Virus record (IMG/VR): IMGVR_UViG_3300030118_003002
Location: 1-64,000 of that record
Source: a virus
Reading direction: 5' to 3' (one strand)
DNA length: 64,000 nucleotides
Shown: positions 1 to 8,119 of the stretch, piece after piece
Layout: each line of letters starts with the position of its first letter
Position numbering within the stretch: position 1 is the stretch's first letter
Translations under genes and position numbers: made by a program
Notes under the pieces: generated by a model
The model's input: the letters and a program-made list of their open reading frames with translations, nothing else
Told to the model about the DNA's origin: nothing
Database searches by the model: none

Positions 1-6
1 AAGAAA

Positions 7-219
7 ATGAAATCTGATTCTCAAATAGAAAAGGAGATACTTGCAGAAATTAAAAAAGAAGGTGGGGCATTAGGAATGAAAAACCTAAAAGCAATTGCGC
101 CTAGAAAAGATTTACTAAGAATATTGAATGCTATGCTAAGAAAGAAAGTAATATATCAGCATAATGACGGAGACATTTATACTCATAAACCAAGTAAAGG
201 TAGGGGATTCACTGCATAA
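7..219 (+). CDS. small winged-helix-like protein
   Basis: This 70-residue basic protein has no certain family. Its pattern is helix, helix (residues 24-45), then a short beta-like C-terminus (YQHNDGDIYTHK), which fits a minimal winged helix-turn-helix domain. That would suggest DNA binding, but this is inference. It is the first complete gene at the left edge. The region upstream, where a terminase would normally sit before the portal, lies outside the window. A small packaging subunit is an alternative. Confidence 0.55.
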   Translation: MKSDSQIEKEILAEIKKEGGALGMKNLKAIAPRKDLLRILNAMLRKKVIYQHNDGDIYTHKPSKGRGFTA

Positions 220-247
220 ATTGGGAAGAATAAACTGAGGTGATAAT

Positions 248-649
248 ATGGGTTGGCAAATTATCCTCAAACAATTGGCTTGTCCTAGAGCAACTCAAGA
301 TTTGATGCTTAATACTAAAAATAGAGATGCCGCAGTTAAAAACCCTAACATTAGATATGGCCCACTTAATCTAGAAGATGAAGAATATTGGGAAGAATAT
401 GCTGAAAGATGGAATACTACTGCTGATGTAGCAAAAGAATCTAATTGTAGTAATTGTATTGCATTTGATATATCCCCAAGAATGGATGATTGTATGCCTT
501 TAACTACCGATGAAGATGGTCGCTTAGGATATTGTTGGATGCATCATTTCAAATGTCATTCTGCTAGAACTTGTTATACTTGGGCTAAAGGTGGTCCAAT
601 TGATGATGATAAAACTTCTAAAGAAAATCAAATGAGGGGTGAAAAGTAA
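248..649 (+). CDS. cysteine-rich accessory virion-region protein
   Basis: The product is 133 residues with an acidic, aromatic middle and a cysteine cluster: CSNC near residue 67, then one Cys in MDDC, GYC, FKC and RTC. This suggests bound zinc or an iron-sulfur cluster. Similar short Cys-rich proteins occur near head genes of marine phages (from memory, unverified). It begins M-G-W-Q-I-I-L-K, the terminal W motif shared by several genes in this module. The start has a GAGGTGAT Shine-Dalgarno site, and the stop overlaps the next start (TAATG). Confidence 0.7.
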   Translation: MGWQIILKQLACPRATQDLMLNTKNRDAAVKNPNIRYGPLNLEDEEYWEEYAERWNTTADVAKESNCSNCIAFDISPRMDDCMPLTTDEDGRLGYCWMHHFKCHSARTCYTWAKGGPIDDDKTSKENQMRGEK

Positions 650-1134
650 TGACTTTACAACAAAGATATGATAGTCTTGATAGACATGGCAAAAAACTCT
701 TTGATTATTTACGAGCCATGAATGGGACAAGAGTAACTGATTATAAAAAATTGACTGAAAAACAAATGTTAGATGAAGTTGATAAAAAAATGAGAGTTAG
801 AGATAATCAAGAAGAAGCAAATCGAATATTTTCAAAACCACGAATGTTAAAATGGCAAGAAGTTCTAAAGAAGAAAAAGAAACCATTCAAAGGCTACAAT
901 AAAAAGATTCATGCAAGAACGGGTGGGCTAAGTGCTAAAGGTCGTGCTAAGTTTAAGCGTGAACAAGGCTCTAATCTAAAAGCCCCTGTTACTACTAAAC
1001 CAAGTAAATTGAAGCGTGGTAGTAAAGCCGCTAAAAGACGCAAATCTTTTTGTGCAAGGTCAAGAGGATTTAAGCGTGATGATGGGACATACAGTGAAAA
1101 AGCAAAAGCCGCTAGAAGAAGGTGGAATTGTTAA
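649..1134 (+). CDS. basic protein, DUF6321-like C-terminal domain
   Basis: The product is 161 residues and very Lys/Arg-rich. The C-terminal half (about residues 85-161) contains HARTGGLSAKGRAKFKRE and KAAKRRKSFCARSRGF, which resembles a short conserved domain of phage and environmental proteins that I associate with DUF6321. Function is unknown, but its charge suggests DNA or RNA binding. Residues 69-74 read W-Q-E-V-L-K, matching the W motif seen at the ends of neighbouring proteins. It is coupled to both neighbours by TAATG overlaps. Confidence 0.7.
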   Translation: MTLQQRYDSLDRHGKKLFDYLRAMNGTRVTDYKKLTEKQMLDEVDKKMRVRDNQEEANRIFSKPRMLKWQEVLKKKKKPFKGYNKKIHARTGGLSAKGRAKFKREQGSNLKAPVTTKPSKLKRGSKAAKRRKSFCARSRGFKRDDGTYSEKAKAARRRWNC

Positions 1135-1601
1135 TGTGGAGAGATTTGCTAAAGGCTGATTTTGTTGTTAAAACAAATTACCCCGAAGCGGATTTTTGGC
1201 TACAAAAAAGAGGTTCTGAACAGAATGTCGGAAAGCCCATGAGAAAATTTAGTGAGGTTCAAGGTAAATACAACATAGGAATTAAAATTCCTGAAGGAAT
1301 GAATAAAGAATATGTGTATGCACAATTAGCCGCTTTGTTCAGAAAAGGATATTGGAGAACACATTCTTATGGAACTTTGAATTTGCAACATATTAGAACA
1401 GATGATGTTAAGAAGATTTTAGAATCATTTGAAGATAAAGCAGACTACAAAGATACTACATCAGATAAAATAGAAAAGATATATGATAAATGGTTGAAGG
1501 ATTCTAAATTAGTTAGTCAGTTATTAATGTCAAGTAACTCTCTAATTAGAGAGGGTCGAGAAATTAAAAGGTTCTTACAGAAAATGGAGGACATGAGATG
1601 A
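1134..1601 (+). CDS. hypothetical protein upstream of portal
   Basis: The product is 155 residues and not recognised. The longest reading frame opens at a GTG at 1122, but the ATG at 1134 overlapping the preceding stop (TAATG) is the better start and places M-W-R-D-L-L-K at the N-terminus, a form of the module's W motif. The middle contains aromatic-rich segments (FRKGYWRTHSYGTLNLQH) and the C-terminus is helical and charged. It overlaps the next gene by ATGA. Its position next to the portal gene suggests a head or packaging role, but nothing else supports that. Confidence 0.7.
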   Translation: MWRDLLKADFVVKTNYPEADFWLQKRGSEQNVGKPMRKFSEVQGKYNIGIKIPEGMNKEYVYAQLAALFRKGYWRTHSYGTLNLQHIRTDDVKKILESFEDKADYKDTTSDKIEKIYDKWLKDSKLVSQLLMSSNSLIREGREIKRFLQKMEDMR

Positions 1602-1747
1602 AATACAAAGACTATCAATGGTGTGGTCGTTGTTATTGTGAACGGAATGATAGACCATACGGTTTCTGCGAATCATGTTGGATAAAGCATGGTCGCCCCA
1701 AACACATGAAAGCATCTATAAGAGAGTCCAAATCTAATGAAAACTAG
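1598..1747 (+). CDS. zinc-ribbon mini-protein
   Basis: This is a 49-residue protein with C-G-R-C-Y-C near residue 9 and C-E-S-C near residue 30, a plausible four-cysteine zinc knuckle. The C-terminus is basic. It overlaps the upstream stop by ATGA and ends 11 bases before the portal gene. It is one of several tiny zinc-ribbon proteins in this genome. Its function is unknown. Confidence 0.65.
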   Translation: MKYKDYQWCGRCYCERNDRPYGFCESCWIKHGRPKHMKASIRESKSNEN

Positions 1748-1758
1748 GGGTGTAATTT

Positions 1759-3408
1759 ATGGCTGATGGCAAGAGGCGATTTTCGTTTAGGCAATTATTT
1801 AGGCGTTCAACTCCCAAACCTGCTGATAGACAGATATACAACATGGGTATTCAAGAAAGACAGAATAACTACATGATGACTGCGCCTATCATTTATTCTA
1901 TGGTTCAACAATCAGTTATTGTTAGAACCTGTATTACTCAATTGAAACAGGAAGTGTATAGGAGAGGATATGTTTGGGAAAAGGCATACGATTCTATATG
2001 CAAAAGTTGTGGTAAAAAACACAACAGACCTGTAACTCAATGCTCAAGATGTGGTTCAGAAGATTTGAAGATGCCCGATGTAAAGCAATTAGAATATGCT
2101 GAAAAGTTCCTAGAAGGATATGTTAACCCATCAGAACAATTATTCATAGATGTATTGAAAGAATTAGAAGACGATTTGAATACTATGGATGATGCATATA
2201 TTGTTCTTGTTAAAGAATACTTTATTGACGGTAATGGTAAAATTAGAATGCACCGTATCAAAGAAGTATTTAGAGGCGACCCTGTAACCATGTTTATCTA
2301 TGCAGATGAAGATGGAGTAAAGGGAACAAAAGGATTTACTTGTATTAATCATAGAGATGTATTGCATACTGAACCTCATCATTCTTGTGAACAGTGCGGA
2401 GGCAATTTATATCCTGTTCATTATGTTAATAGAGCGAATGGTGACGACCAATATTTCTTAGAAGGGGAAGTATTACACTTTAGTAAATACAGTCCTAGCC
2501 GTCTTTATGGTTTCTCTCCTGTAATTACATTATACAATCATATTATGACTCTTATTGCTATGGAGAATTATGTCAATTCAGCATATACTAAGAGCAGAAT
2601 GCCAAGAGGATTGTTGGCAGTTCAAACTCGTAATTTAGATTCAATGAGAGCCTTTTGGCGTGGTGTTAAAGAGAAGATGGAGTCCGACCCTCACTTTATT
2701 CCTGTTATGGGTGTTGAATCAGATAGTGGCGGTAAAGGTGCTATTGAATGGATTAAGTTCATGGACAGTCTGAAAGAAATGGATTATATGTCTGTAAAGG
2801 ATGATTTAAGAGATAGGATTTCAGCATTCTATGGTGTCAGTAAAGTTTTCATGGCTGATAACACTACAAGCGGTGGTTTGAACAATGAAGGTATGCAGAT
2901 TCTAGTTACTAATCGTGCAGTTCAAATGGCGCAGAATGTGTATAATAATTATGTATTCCCTTACTTAGTTAAGCAATTTGGAATAACAGATTGGGTTCTA
3001 AAACTTCCTCCATCAGAAGAAGAAGATGAAATTGCTGAATTAAGGAAAAGAGAAATAGAAGTCAATATTGCGGCTTCTATTAAGAATTTAGGATTTGAAG
3101 TTGATATGGATGAAGAAGGTAACTTTACCTTTGAAAAACCAGAACCCGTTGAAGGTGAAATGGGAGAAGGCGGTAAAGAAGATAAACCGGCTGAAAAAGA
3201 CCCATATGCGGGAACAAACATTGATGCATCACAATTAGGACAAATGCAAGAACAGGCATTAGCGGCAGGTTCTAAACCACAGGAAAATCCCCCAGCCACA
3301 AGGAATAAAGCCTCAATGAATGTAGGGCCAGATAAGCGAATGTCAGGATTACCAGCAGAAGCAGGTAATCAAAATGTGGATAAAAGAACAGAAAGGAGAG
3401 TTGGTTGA
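1759..3408 (+). CDS. portal protein with zinc-ribbon insertion
   Basis: The 549-residue portal would form the ring at the unique capsid vertex through which DNA passes. The portal core is recognisable: an N-terminal segment with MVQQSVIVRTCITQLKQEV, a central region LYGFSPVITLYNHIMTL, and ISAFYGVSKVFMADN followed by NNEGMQILVTNR, as in phage portals. Residues about 80-98 hold CKSC and CSRC and a further CEQC follows near residue 215, indicating zinc ribbons inserted in the wing region, unusual for portals. The acidic, Pro-rich C-terminus is probably disordered. It lies upstream of protease and capsid genes in canonical head order. The start has a GGGGTG site. Confidence 0.9.
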   Translation: MADGKRRFSFRQLFRRSTPKPADRQIYNMGIQERQNNYMMTAPIIYSMVQQSVIVRTCITQLKQEVYRRGYVWEKAYDSICKSCGKKHNRPVTQCSRCGSEDLKMPDVKQLEYAEKFLEGYVNPSEQLFIDVLKELEDDLNTMDDAYIVLVKEYFIDGNGKIRMHRIKEVFRGDPVTMFIYADEDGVKGTKGFTCINHRDVLHTEPHHSCEQCGGNLYPVHYVNRANGDDQYFLEGEVLHFSKYSPSRLYGFSPVITLYNHIMTLIAMENYVNSAYTKSRMPRGLLAVQTRNLDSMRAFWRGVKEKMESDPHFIPVMGVESDSGGKGAIEWIKFMDSLKEMDYMSVKDDLRDRISAFYGVSKVFMADNTTSGGLNNEGMQILVTNRAVQMAQNVYNNYVFPYLVKQFGITDWVLKLPPSEEEDEIAELRKREIEVNIAASIKNLGFEVDMDEEGNFTFEKPEPVEGEMGEGGKEDKPAEKDPYAGTNIDASQLGQMQEQALAAGSKPQENPPATRNKASMNVGPDKRMSGLPAEAGNQNVDKRTERRVG

Positions 3409-3409
3409 T

Positions 3410-3739
3410 ATGACTTGGGAAAATATATTGAGAATTGAAAAGTTTAGAAATCCTTTTAAATCACAAAAAAAGGGAAGAGAAAAAATGCCTATCGAACTTT
3501 TTCAACGAAGGCATAGATTAAGTCCCGAAGTTATGAAAGAAGTTAGACAAAAAATACGACCATTAACCAATTTATACAAACAAAAAGTTCCTGAATTTGA
3601 GGCTAATGAAGAAAGCACACTTTGGATAATTTCTAAACATTTGACGGGCAAACAATCAAGAAATCCTGATGCTGATACTATTAATACCATAGATGAAATT
3701 ATTAGGAATTTAACAGATATGATAAATAGAAAAAGGTGA
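3410..3739 (+). CDS. small head-module protein with N-terminal W motif
   Basis: The product is 109 residues and not recognised. The frame extends upstream to 3374, but the ATG at 3410, one base after the portal stop and preceded by GGAGAG, is the better start. It begins M-T-W-E-N-I-L-R, the shared terminal motif of this module. The rest is basic and helical (LSPEVMKEVRQKIRPL). A scaffold, inhibitor or packaged protein is possible; none of these can be shown. Confidence 0.7.
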   Translation: MTWENILRIEKFRNPFKSQKKGREKMPIELFQRRHRLSPEVMKEVRQKIRPLTNLYKQKVPEFEANEESTLWIISKHLTGKQSRNPDADTINTIDEIIRNLTDMINRKR

Positions 3740-3743
3740 TTAA

Positions 3744-3971
3744 ATGTCAGAAGATTTGAAACAAAAAGAAATGAGACTGAAAAAAGAACTAGCAAAGGTC
3801 AGAACGCAGAATGCGGCAGATAATCGAAAGGTAACAGTTAGCCGTGATTATTCCGTTGGTGGACTTCCACCGGACACTTCACACAAACCTATCAATTCAT
3901 CTAACGATGTTCCTGATGTGGTTCTTTTACCAAAGCATAAAAGAGGAAAAAAAGAGAATATACCTTTCTGA
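3744..3971 (+). CDS. small hypothetical protein
   Basis: The product is 75 residues: a charged N-terminal helix (residues 3-21), then a Pro/Ser-rich, probably disordered stretch (GGLPPDTSHKPINSSND) and a basic tail. It is not recognised. The start has GGTGATTAA just upstream. It sits in the run of charged genes between portal and protease, so a structural or assembly role is likely by context only. Confidence 0.6.
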   Translation: MSEDLKQKEMRLKKELAKVRTQNAADNRKVTVSRDYSVGGLPPDTSHKPINSSNDVPDVVLLPKHKRGKKENIPF

Positions 3972-3980
3972 TGTGATAAT

Positions 3981-6900
3981 ATGTCATGGAAAGCGGTTTT
4001 GGCAGGGCGTGAAAACGACCCATCCTTTTTACTCAAATCATTAGTTGAGGATATAGAAAAGGCTATGGAAAGACAACCAAGACCTAGCCCATACCCTGCC
4101 GGTATGGGAGAAGGAAAGAATATAGAGGGAGGTATTAATGACATTAATGATTTCGCTAATAGAGCATTGTATCTTTACTTCAAAGGAAGACCTAAAGCAA
4201 AAGACGGATATGGCAGACCTAAAGACAAACCTAAGTTATCCCCCGAAGACAGCAGAAAGTTGAGAATACAAGTAAAAGAAGGTATCAAAAAAGATATTGA
4301 GAATTATTACGAAGAACTGAAAAAGAAAGTTAGTTCTGAAAAAATAGATTGGAAAGAACTGAAAGAAGAATGGTTAATTGATAATTTTTATTTCAGTGTT
4401 CCTAAAGGTGAAAAAAGAACAATTAATAGGAAATTTTTTGATGATAAAACTGCTGAACTCCCAAAGAAATTAAAACCTGAAAATTTAGACCCTTTATCCC
4501 AACCTATTAGGCAAAATATCATTAGAGTGTTAATTGTAGGAGATAGAGAACTACAACCCGAATACAAAAAAGCAAAAGAAGTTTTAGCAGAAAGAAAAAA
4601 AGAGTTAAAACAATGGGAAGATAGAGAAAAGGGAATCCGAGATTCTGACCTTGAAGATTATAAAAATACGCTAAGTAGGAAAAAATCAAATGTTATGTTG
4701 GCTACACAAGATGTTAAATGGTTAGAAGGCCAAATTGCAGAAGTTAAAAGTAAGCAATTTTCTAAAAAGCAATTATTTGCACAGTATGGTGGAGAGGCTA
4801 AATTCAAAAAAATAATTAAAGATTCTAAAAAAGCATTTATTGATAAAATGAAAGAACAAGAAATCAAAGTAATTGATGATGCTATCGAAAAAATACAAAA
4901 TGAAGTTGTAAGGTGGGTAACATCTTCCGAAAGAGATAACATTACCTTTATGGAAATTTATTCTGACCTTGAAGGAAAATCAGAATTGAAACAATTAAAG
5001 AAATTACTTCAAGATGAAGAAATGAAATCATTCTTTAATTCTCTTGAGAAGGTTAGATACGAACTCCCTAAAAAATGGAAGAAAATGACACCGAAGGAAA
5101 AGAATGATTGGAAACTTCAAAACAAAAGAAAATTCCAAGACAGTTATCAAAGAATACTCAAGAACTTAAAGGCTCTTAAAAATAAGTATTCTAAAATGGA
5201 AAGTAACACAACGATTAAAAGAAAGATTGATAACATAACTTCTGTCATTAATACTCTTGTTAAAAGATTCGATATGAAAAATTGGTCTAAAAGCGATAGA
5301 GAAGCAGAAGAAACAAAAAGAGAAAGAGGAACTTCTTTCAGAAGAACTAGCGATAGATTAACTGATGCACAAAGAAAAGAAAGTGAAAAATTTGAATTAA
5401 CTGCATTATACGAAGTCTTATTTAGTGACCCTGAATTGCTAGATAAAGGCAACATTAAAAGCAAATTTAAATCTTTTCTCTCTAGCGGTGATGTTGATGT
5501 GAGCGCACCAACTAAAAAATTATGGAAAGATTTCACTAGTAAATTAGAAGTATTTACTAAATCCCAAAATCCAGAAAAAGATTTTGTTAAGTTTATTGCT
5601 TCCAATGAATTATATCTTATTGATGTGGTTAATCTTCTTCAAACTAAAAGAAATAAAACGAAGATACCTGCAAAGAAATTAGTTCTTCAAAAACCTAAAA
5701 AAGAGAAAAAAGAAGAGATTGCAAGATTACCTCCAAGTAAGCGTAGGAAAGAAAAAGACCCTTTCAAAAAATCATATGTTCCTAGAGAACATGGAAGGAT
5801 GGGAGAATTAGCCTCACTTGGACAAGGCACAGGTTATGTTCCTAGAGCGCATGGCGCAAAACAAGAAGTCACCATAGCAGGGAAAAAAGAATCAAAGCCA
5901 ATTGGTAGCAATACAAAGGCTATGGAAGAAAGAATGAAGAAGTTAGGCAGACAATATAAACAAAAGATGCGAACTGATTTCAAAAAATTAAAAGAAAAAA
6001 TGAATACAATCAACACAGATGAATTTGATAAATATTTTAGTGAAGCAAAATCTGTCATGGATGCTGATTTATTTGCTTGGATTGACAAAACCAATAAAGG
6101 TATAGGATTACGGCCTTTTGCTTATGATAGTGAAGATAAAGGTTTTTCTGAGATTGAAGAATCTTCTAAAAAAATAATGAAGTTATTGAATAGCAAAATG
6201 CAATATGAAGGGGAAGAAATTAAAGTATTGAATTTAATCAATAAATTGGCAAGAAAGGTTTACAAAAAACAAGCAGGTGCGATTGTGTCTGCAAAAAGAA
6301 AGAGGATTTCTGAAGGATTGAAAGAAATTAAAGAATCAACAATTAGAAATATACAAAATCAAAAGAAAGTCGATTTCGAAATTCCTAGATTATTAAAATT
6401 AAAATTCAAGCAAGAAGGAATAAAACTTAAAAAATATTTCTATAATATTTTTGAAGCAACAGATACAAAAGATGGATTTGAGATAGATTTGCCTGAATTT
6501 AATTCCGGTAAAGCAAATAATTTTATTCGAATATCAGAAAATCTTAGTAACGAATTAACTGAAATTGAAAAGAAGTTATTTGATAAATGGAAAGAAATAT
6601 CTGAAAAACTAACGGAAGAATCAAAAGAAGAAGATGAAGCGAAAGAAAAAAGAACTGTTGGTCAAAGAGTTGGAGCATTATATATCGCAACGAGAGAATT
6701 AAACAAAATAGAAGATAATATCTATGAATATGATGAATTAATAGATAAAACTATGAGGCAAATCGGAATATTAGAAGTTGAAATTGAGGCTTTTATAGAA
6801 TTGTTTGAAAAAGCACAGAAGAAAGGGTTTATATCAGTAGCAACTAAAAGAACTTTACCCGACAAAGAACAGAAAGCATTAGCAGCCAAATATAATGAAA

Positions 6901-7049
6901 AAATACAAGATGCTAAAAGAAGCATGAAAAGAAAACTCAAGTTAATTCCTAACTTTAAAAAAGCAATTAAAAAATTAGATAAGTTAGGCGAAGGATGGAA
7001 AAAATCTCTTGAAAATATTAAAGAATCAACTAGGGGGAAAGAAGAATGA
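3981..7049 (+). CDS. giant Lys/Glu-rich coiled-coil head-module protein
   Basis: This 1022-residue protein is extremely rich in Lys and Glu, with long stretches of predicted coiled coil and no recognised enzyme motif. It starts M-S-W-K-A-V-L-A, the shared N-terminal motif. Around residues 590-630 a short motif occurs twice: YVPREHGRMG and YVPRAHGAK, with a Gly-rich spacer between. Placement between portal and protease suggests an internal virion or ejected protein packaged with the genome. That is inference from position, size and composition. It overlaps the next gene by ATGA. Confidence 0.75.
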   Translation: MSWKAVLAGRENDPSFLLKSLVEDIEKAMERQPRPSPYPAGMGEGKNIEGGINDINDFANRALYLYFKGRPKAKDGYGRPKDKPKLSPEDSRKLRIQVKEGIKKDIENYYEELKKKVSSEKIDWKELKEEWLIDNFYFSVPKGEKRTINRKFFDDKTAELPKKLKPENLDPLSQPIRQNIIRVLIVGDRELQPEYKKAKEVLAERKKELKQWEDREKGIRDSDLEDYKNTLSRKKSNVMLATQDVKWLEGQIAEVKSKQFSKKQLFAQYGGEAKFKKIIKDSKKAFIDKMKEQEIKVIDDAIEKIQNEVVRWVTSSERDNITFMEIYSDLEGKSELKQLKKLLQDEEMKSFFNSLEKVRYELPKKWKKMTPKEKNDWKLQNKRKFQDSYQRILKNLKALKNKYSKMESNTTIKRKIDNITSVINTLVKRFDMKNWSKSDREAEETKRERGTSFRRTSDRLTDAQRKESEKFELTALYEVLFSDPELLDKGNIKSKFKSFLSSGDVDVSAPTKKLWKDFTSKLEVFTKSQNPEKDFVKFIASNELYLIDVVNLLQTKRNKTKIPAKKLVLQKPKKEKKEEIARLPPSKRRKEKDPFKKSYVPREHGRMGELASLGQGTGYVPRAHGAKQEVTIAGKKESKPIGSNTKAMEERMKKLGRQYKQKMRTDFKKLKEKMNTINTDEFDKYFSEAKSVMDADLFAWIDKTNKGIGLRPFAYDSEDKGFSEIEESSKKIMKLLNSKMQYEGEEIKVLNLINKLARKVYKKQAGAIVSAKRKRISEGLKEIKESTIRNIQNQKKVDFEIPRLLKLKFKQEGIKLKKYFYNIFEATDTKDGFEIDLPEFNSGKANNFIRISENLSNELTEIEKKLFDKWKEISEKLTEESKEEDEAKEKRTVGQRVGALYIATRELNKIEDNIYEYDELIDKTMRQIGILEVEIEAFIELFEKAQKKGFISVATKRTLPDKEQKALAAKYNEKIQDAKRSMKRKLKLIPNFKKAIKKLDKLGEGWKKSLENIKESTRGKEE

Positions 7050-7411
7050 CATGGGATTATTATGATGAACAGGAAGAATATATTCTAAAGGAGAAAAAAT
7101 CTCCGGAAAAAACTATTCTTAATAGTTTAGATAGCAAGCAAACTAAGAAACTAAAAAAGACTTTACAAGCGGCAGAACCTACTGAATTTTTTGGACAGGA
7201 CTTCACTAAAATGGGTGAACTGATAGATGTTCTAAAAGAATTAGATTTTATGAAGTCGGACAAAAAACTCAACAAGCGCATGAAAAGCATGGATGAGCGT
7301 AACCTTGATATTGTAGCCACTGCTACCAAACTCCGTAAGGATTACGAAACCTTGTATCGTCAATTGCGAGAAATGATTTATCCAAAGAAAAAAGGTGGAA
7401 AAAATGAGTGA
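7046..7411 (+). CDS. charged small head-module protein
   Basis: The product is 121 residues, highly charged and probably all-helical. It begins M-T-W-D-Y-Y, a looser version of the module's N-terminal Trp motif. The middle has a repeated Lys/Met pattern (KKLNKRMKSMDERN). It overlaps the upstream 1022-residue gene by ATGA and the downstream gene by 8 bases, so it is translationally coupled. Function is unknown. Confidence 0.65.
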   Translation: MTWDYYDEQEEYILKEKKSPEKTILNSLDSKQTKKLKKTLQAAEPTEFFGQDFTKMGELIDVLKELDFMKSDKKLNKRMKSMDERNLDIVATATKLRKDYETLYRQLREMIYPKKKGGKNE

Positions 7412-7643
7412 ATTAAATGAAGATGTATTGGCGATTTTGAAAGCCTTAACTGATAAAATAGAACAACTAGAACAGACCGTATATCATAAGGACAACCTTT
7501 TGATGAAATCCGGTCTTGTAGTTACAACAAGTCCAAGCCCTAAAATGAATAATACCATTGGTAGTGCTTCTGCTATTGGTGATGTTTCAAGCATGGATTG
7601 GTCAGATATTCATAAAATGATGGAAAAGGTAGGTGGACAATAA
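7404..7643 (+). CDS. scaffold-like mini-protein with C-terminal WSDIHKM motif
   Basis: The product is 79 residues. The frame opens at a GTG (7395), but GGTGG upstream fits the ATG at 7404. An N-terminal helix (residues 3-24) is followed by a Ser/Gly-rich linker and the C-terminal motif S-M-D-W-S-D-I-H-K-M. The prohead protease/scaffold gene at 11106 ends with nearly the same motif (S-M-E-W-S-D-I-H-K-M). This suggests both proteins dock to the same capsid or portal partner during assembly. The domain plan resembles a minimal scaffold, but the assignment is inferred. Confidence 0.65.
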   Translation: MSELNEDVLAILKALTDKIEQLEQTVYHKDNLLMKSGLVVTTSPSPKMNNTIGSASAIGDVSSMDWSDIHKMMEKVGGQ

Positions 7644-8113
7644 TGCCGGAAAGAGTAACTAAAGAAGAAAGAATTGTTAGTCTTGCAATTGAAAAAGCAA
7701 GAAGGGCAAAGGAATTATTGCAACAAGAAAGTGTTCACGAAAGGCTTCCTCTTGATGATGAAATAGAAGTTGAGAAAATTAAAAGACCTAAAGTAACTAA
7801 TGTAAAGCCTAAGAATCAAACCCAAAAGAAAGAAGGGTATGGTCTTGCTGGCGAAACTACTGAACATAAAATCAAAAAGGCTGAATCAAATTTACCGGAT
7901 GAAGTAAAAAAAGCGTTAGATAAAGTGGCCGAAGAAATAAGAAAGGCTTTTGACGATGTTGACCTTAAATCTTTATTACCGCTTGTAGCACCTCAAGGAA
8001 GGGCAAGGCAAAGGTATTTTGATAAAGAAGAAATGATTGAGACATTGGTTAAAAAAGCGATTGATGCACTAAAAAAACAAAAGAGAACAAGCCGTTTTGA
8101 TGGGAAATTGTGA
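7643..8113 (+). CDS. charged hypothetical head-module protein
   Basis: The product is 156 residues with two helical, charged segments (1-45 and 85-150) joined by a Lys/Pro-rich linker; not recognised. A TAATG overlap couples it to the upstream scaffold-like gene. The C-terminus is strongly basic (KKAIDALKKQKRTSRF). A role in procapsid assembly or internal packaging is possible from context only. Confidence 0.65.
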   Translation: MPERVTKEERIVSLAIEKARRAKELLQQESVHERLPLDDEIEVEKIKRPKVTNVKPKNQTQKKEGYGLAGETTEHKIKKAESNLPDEVKKALDKVAEEIRKAFDDVDLKSLLPLVAPQGRARQRYFDKEEMIETLVKKAIDALKKQKRTSRFDGKL

Positions 8114-8119
8114 TGACCT

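Noticed and set aside
1-1758. Terminase large subunit expected before the portal
   Set aside because: No ATPase or nuclease motif occurs in this stretch; the gene, if present, lies outside the left edge.
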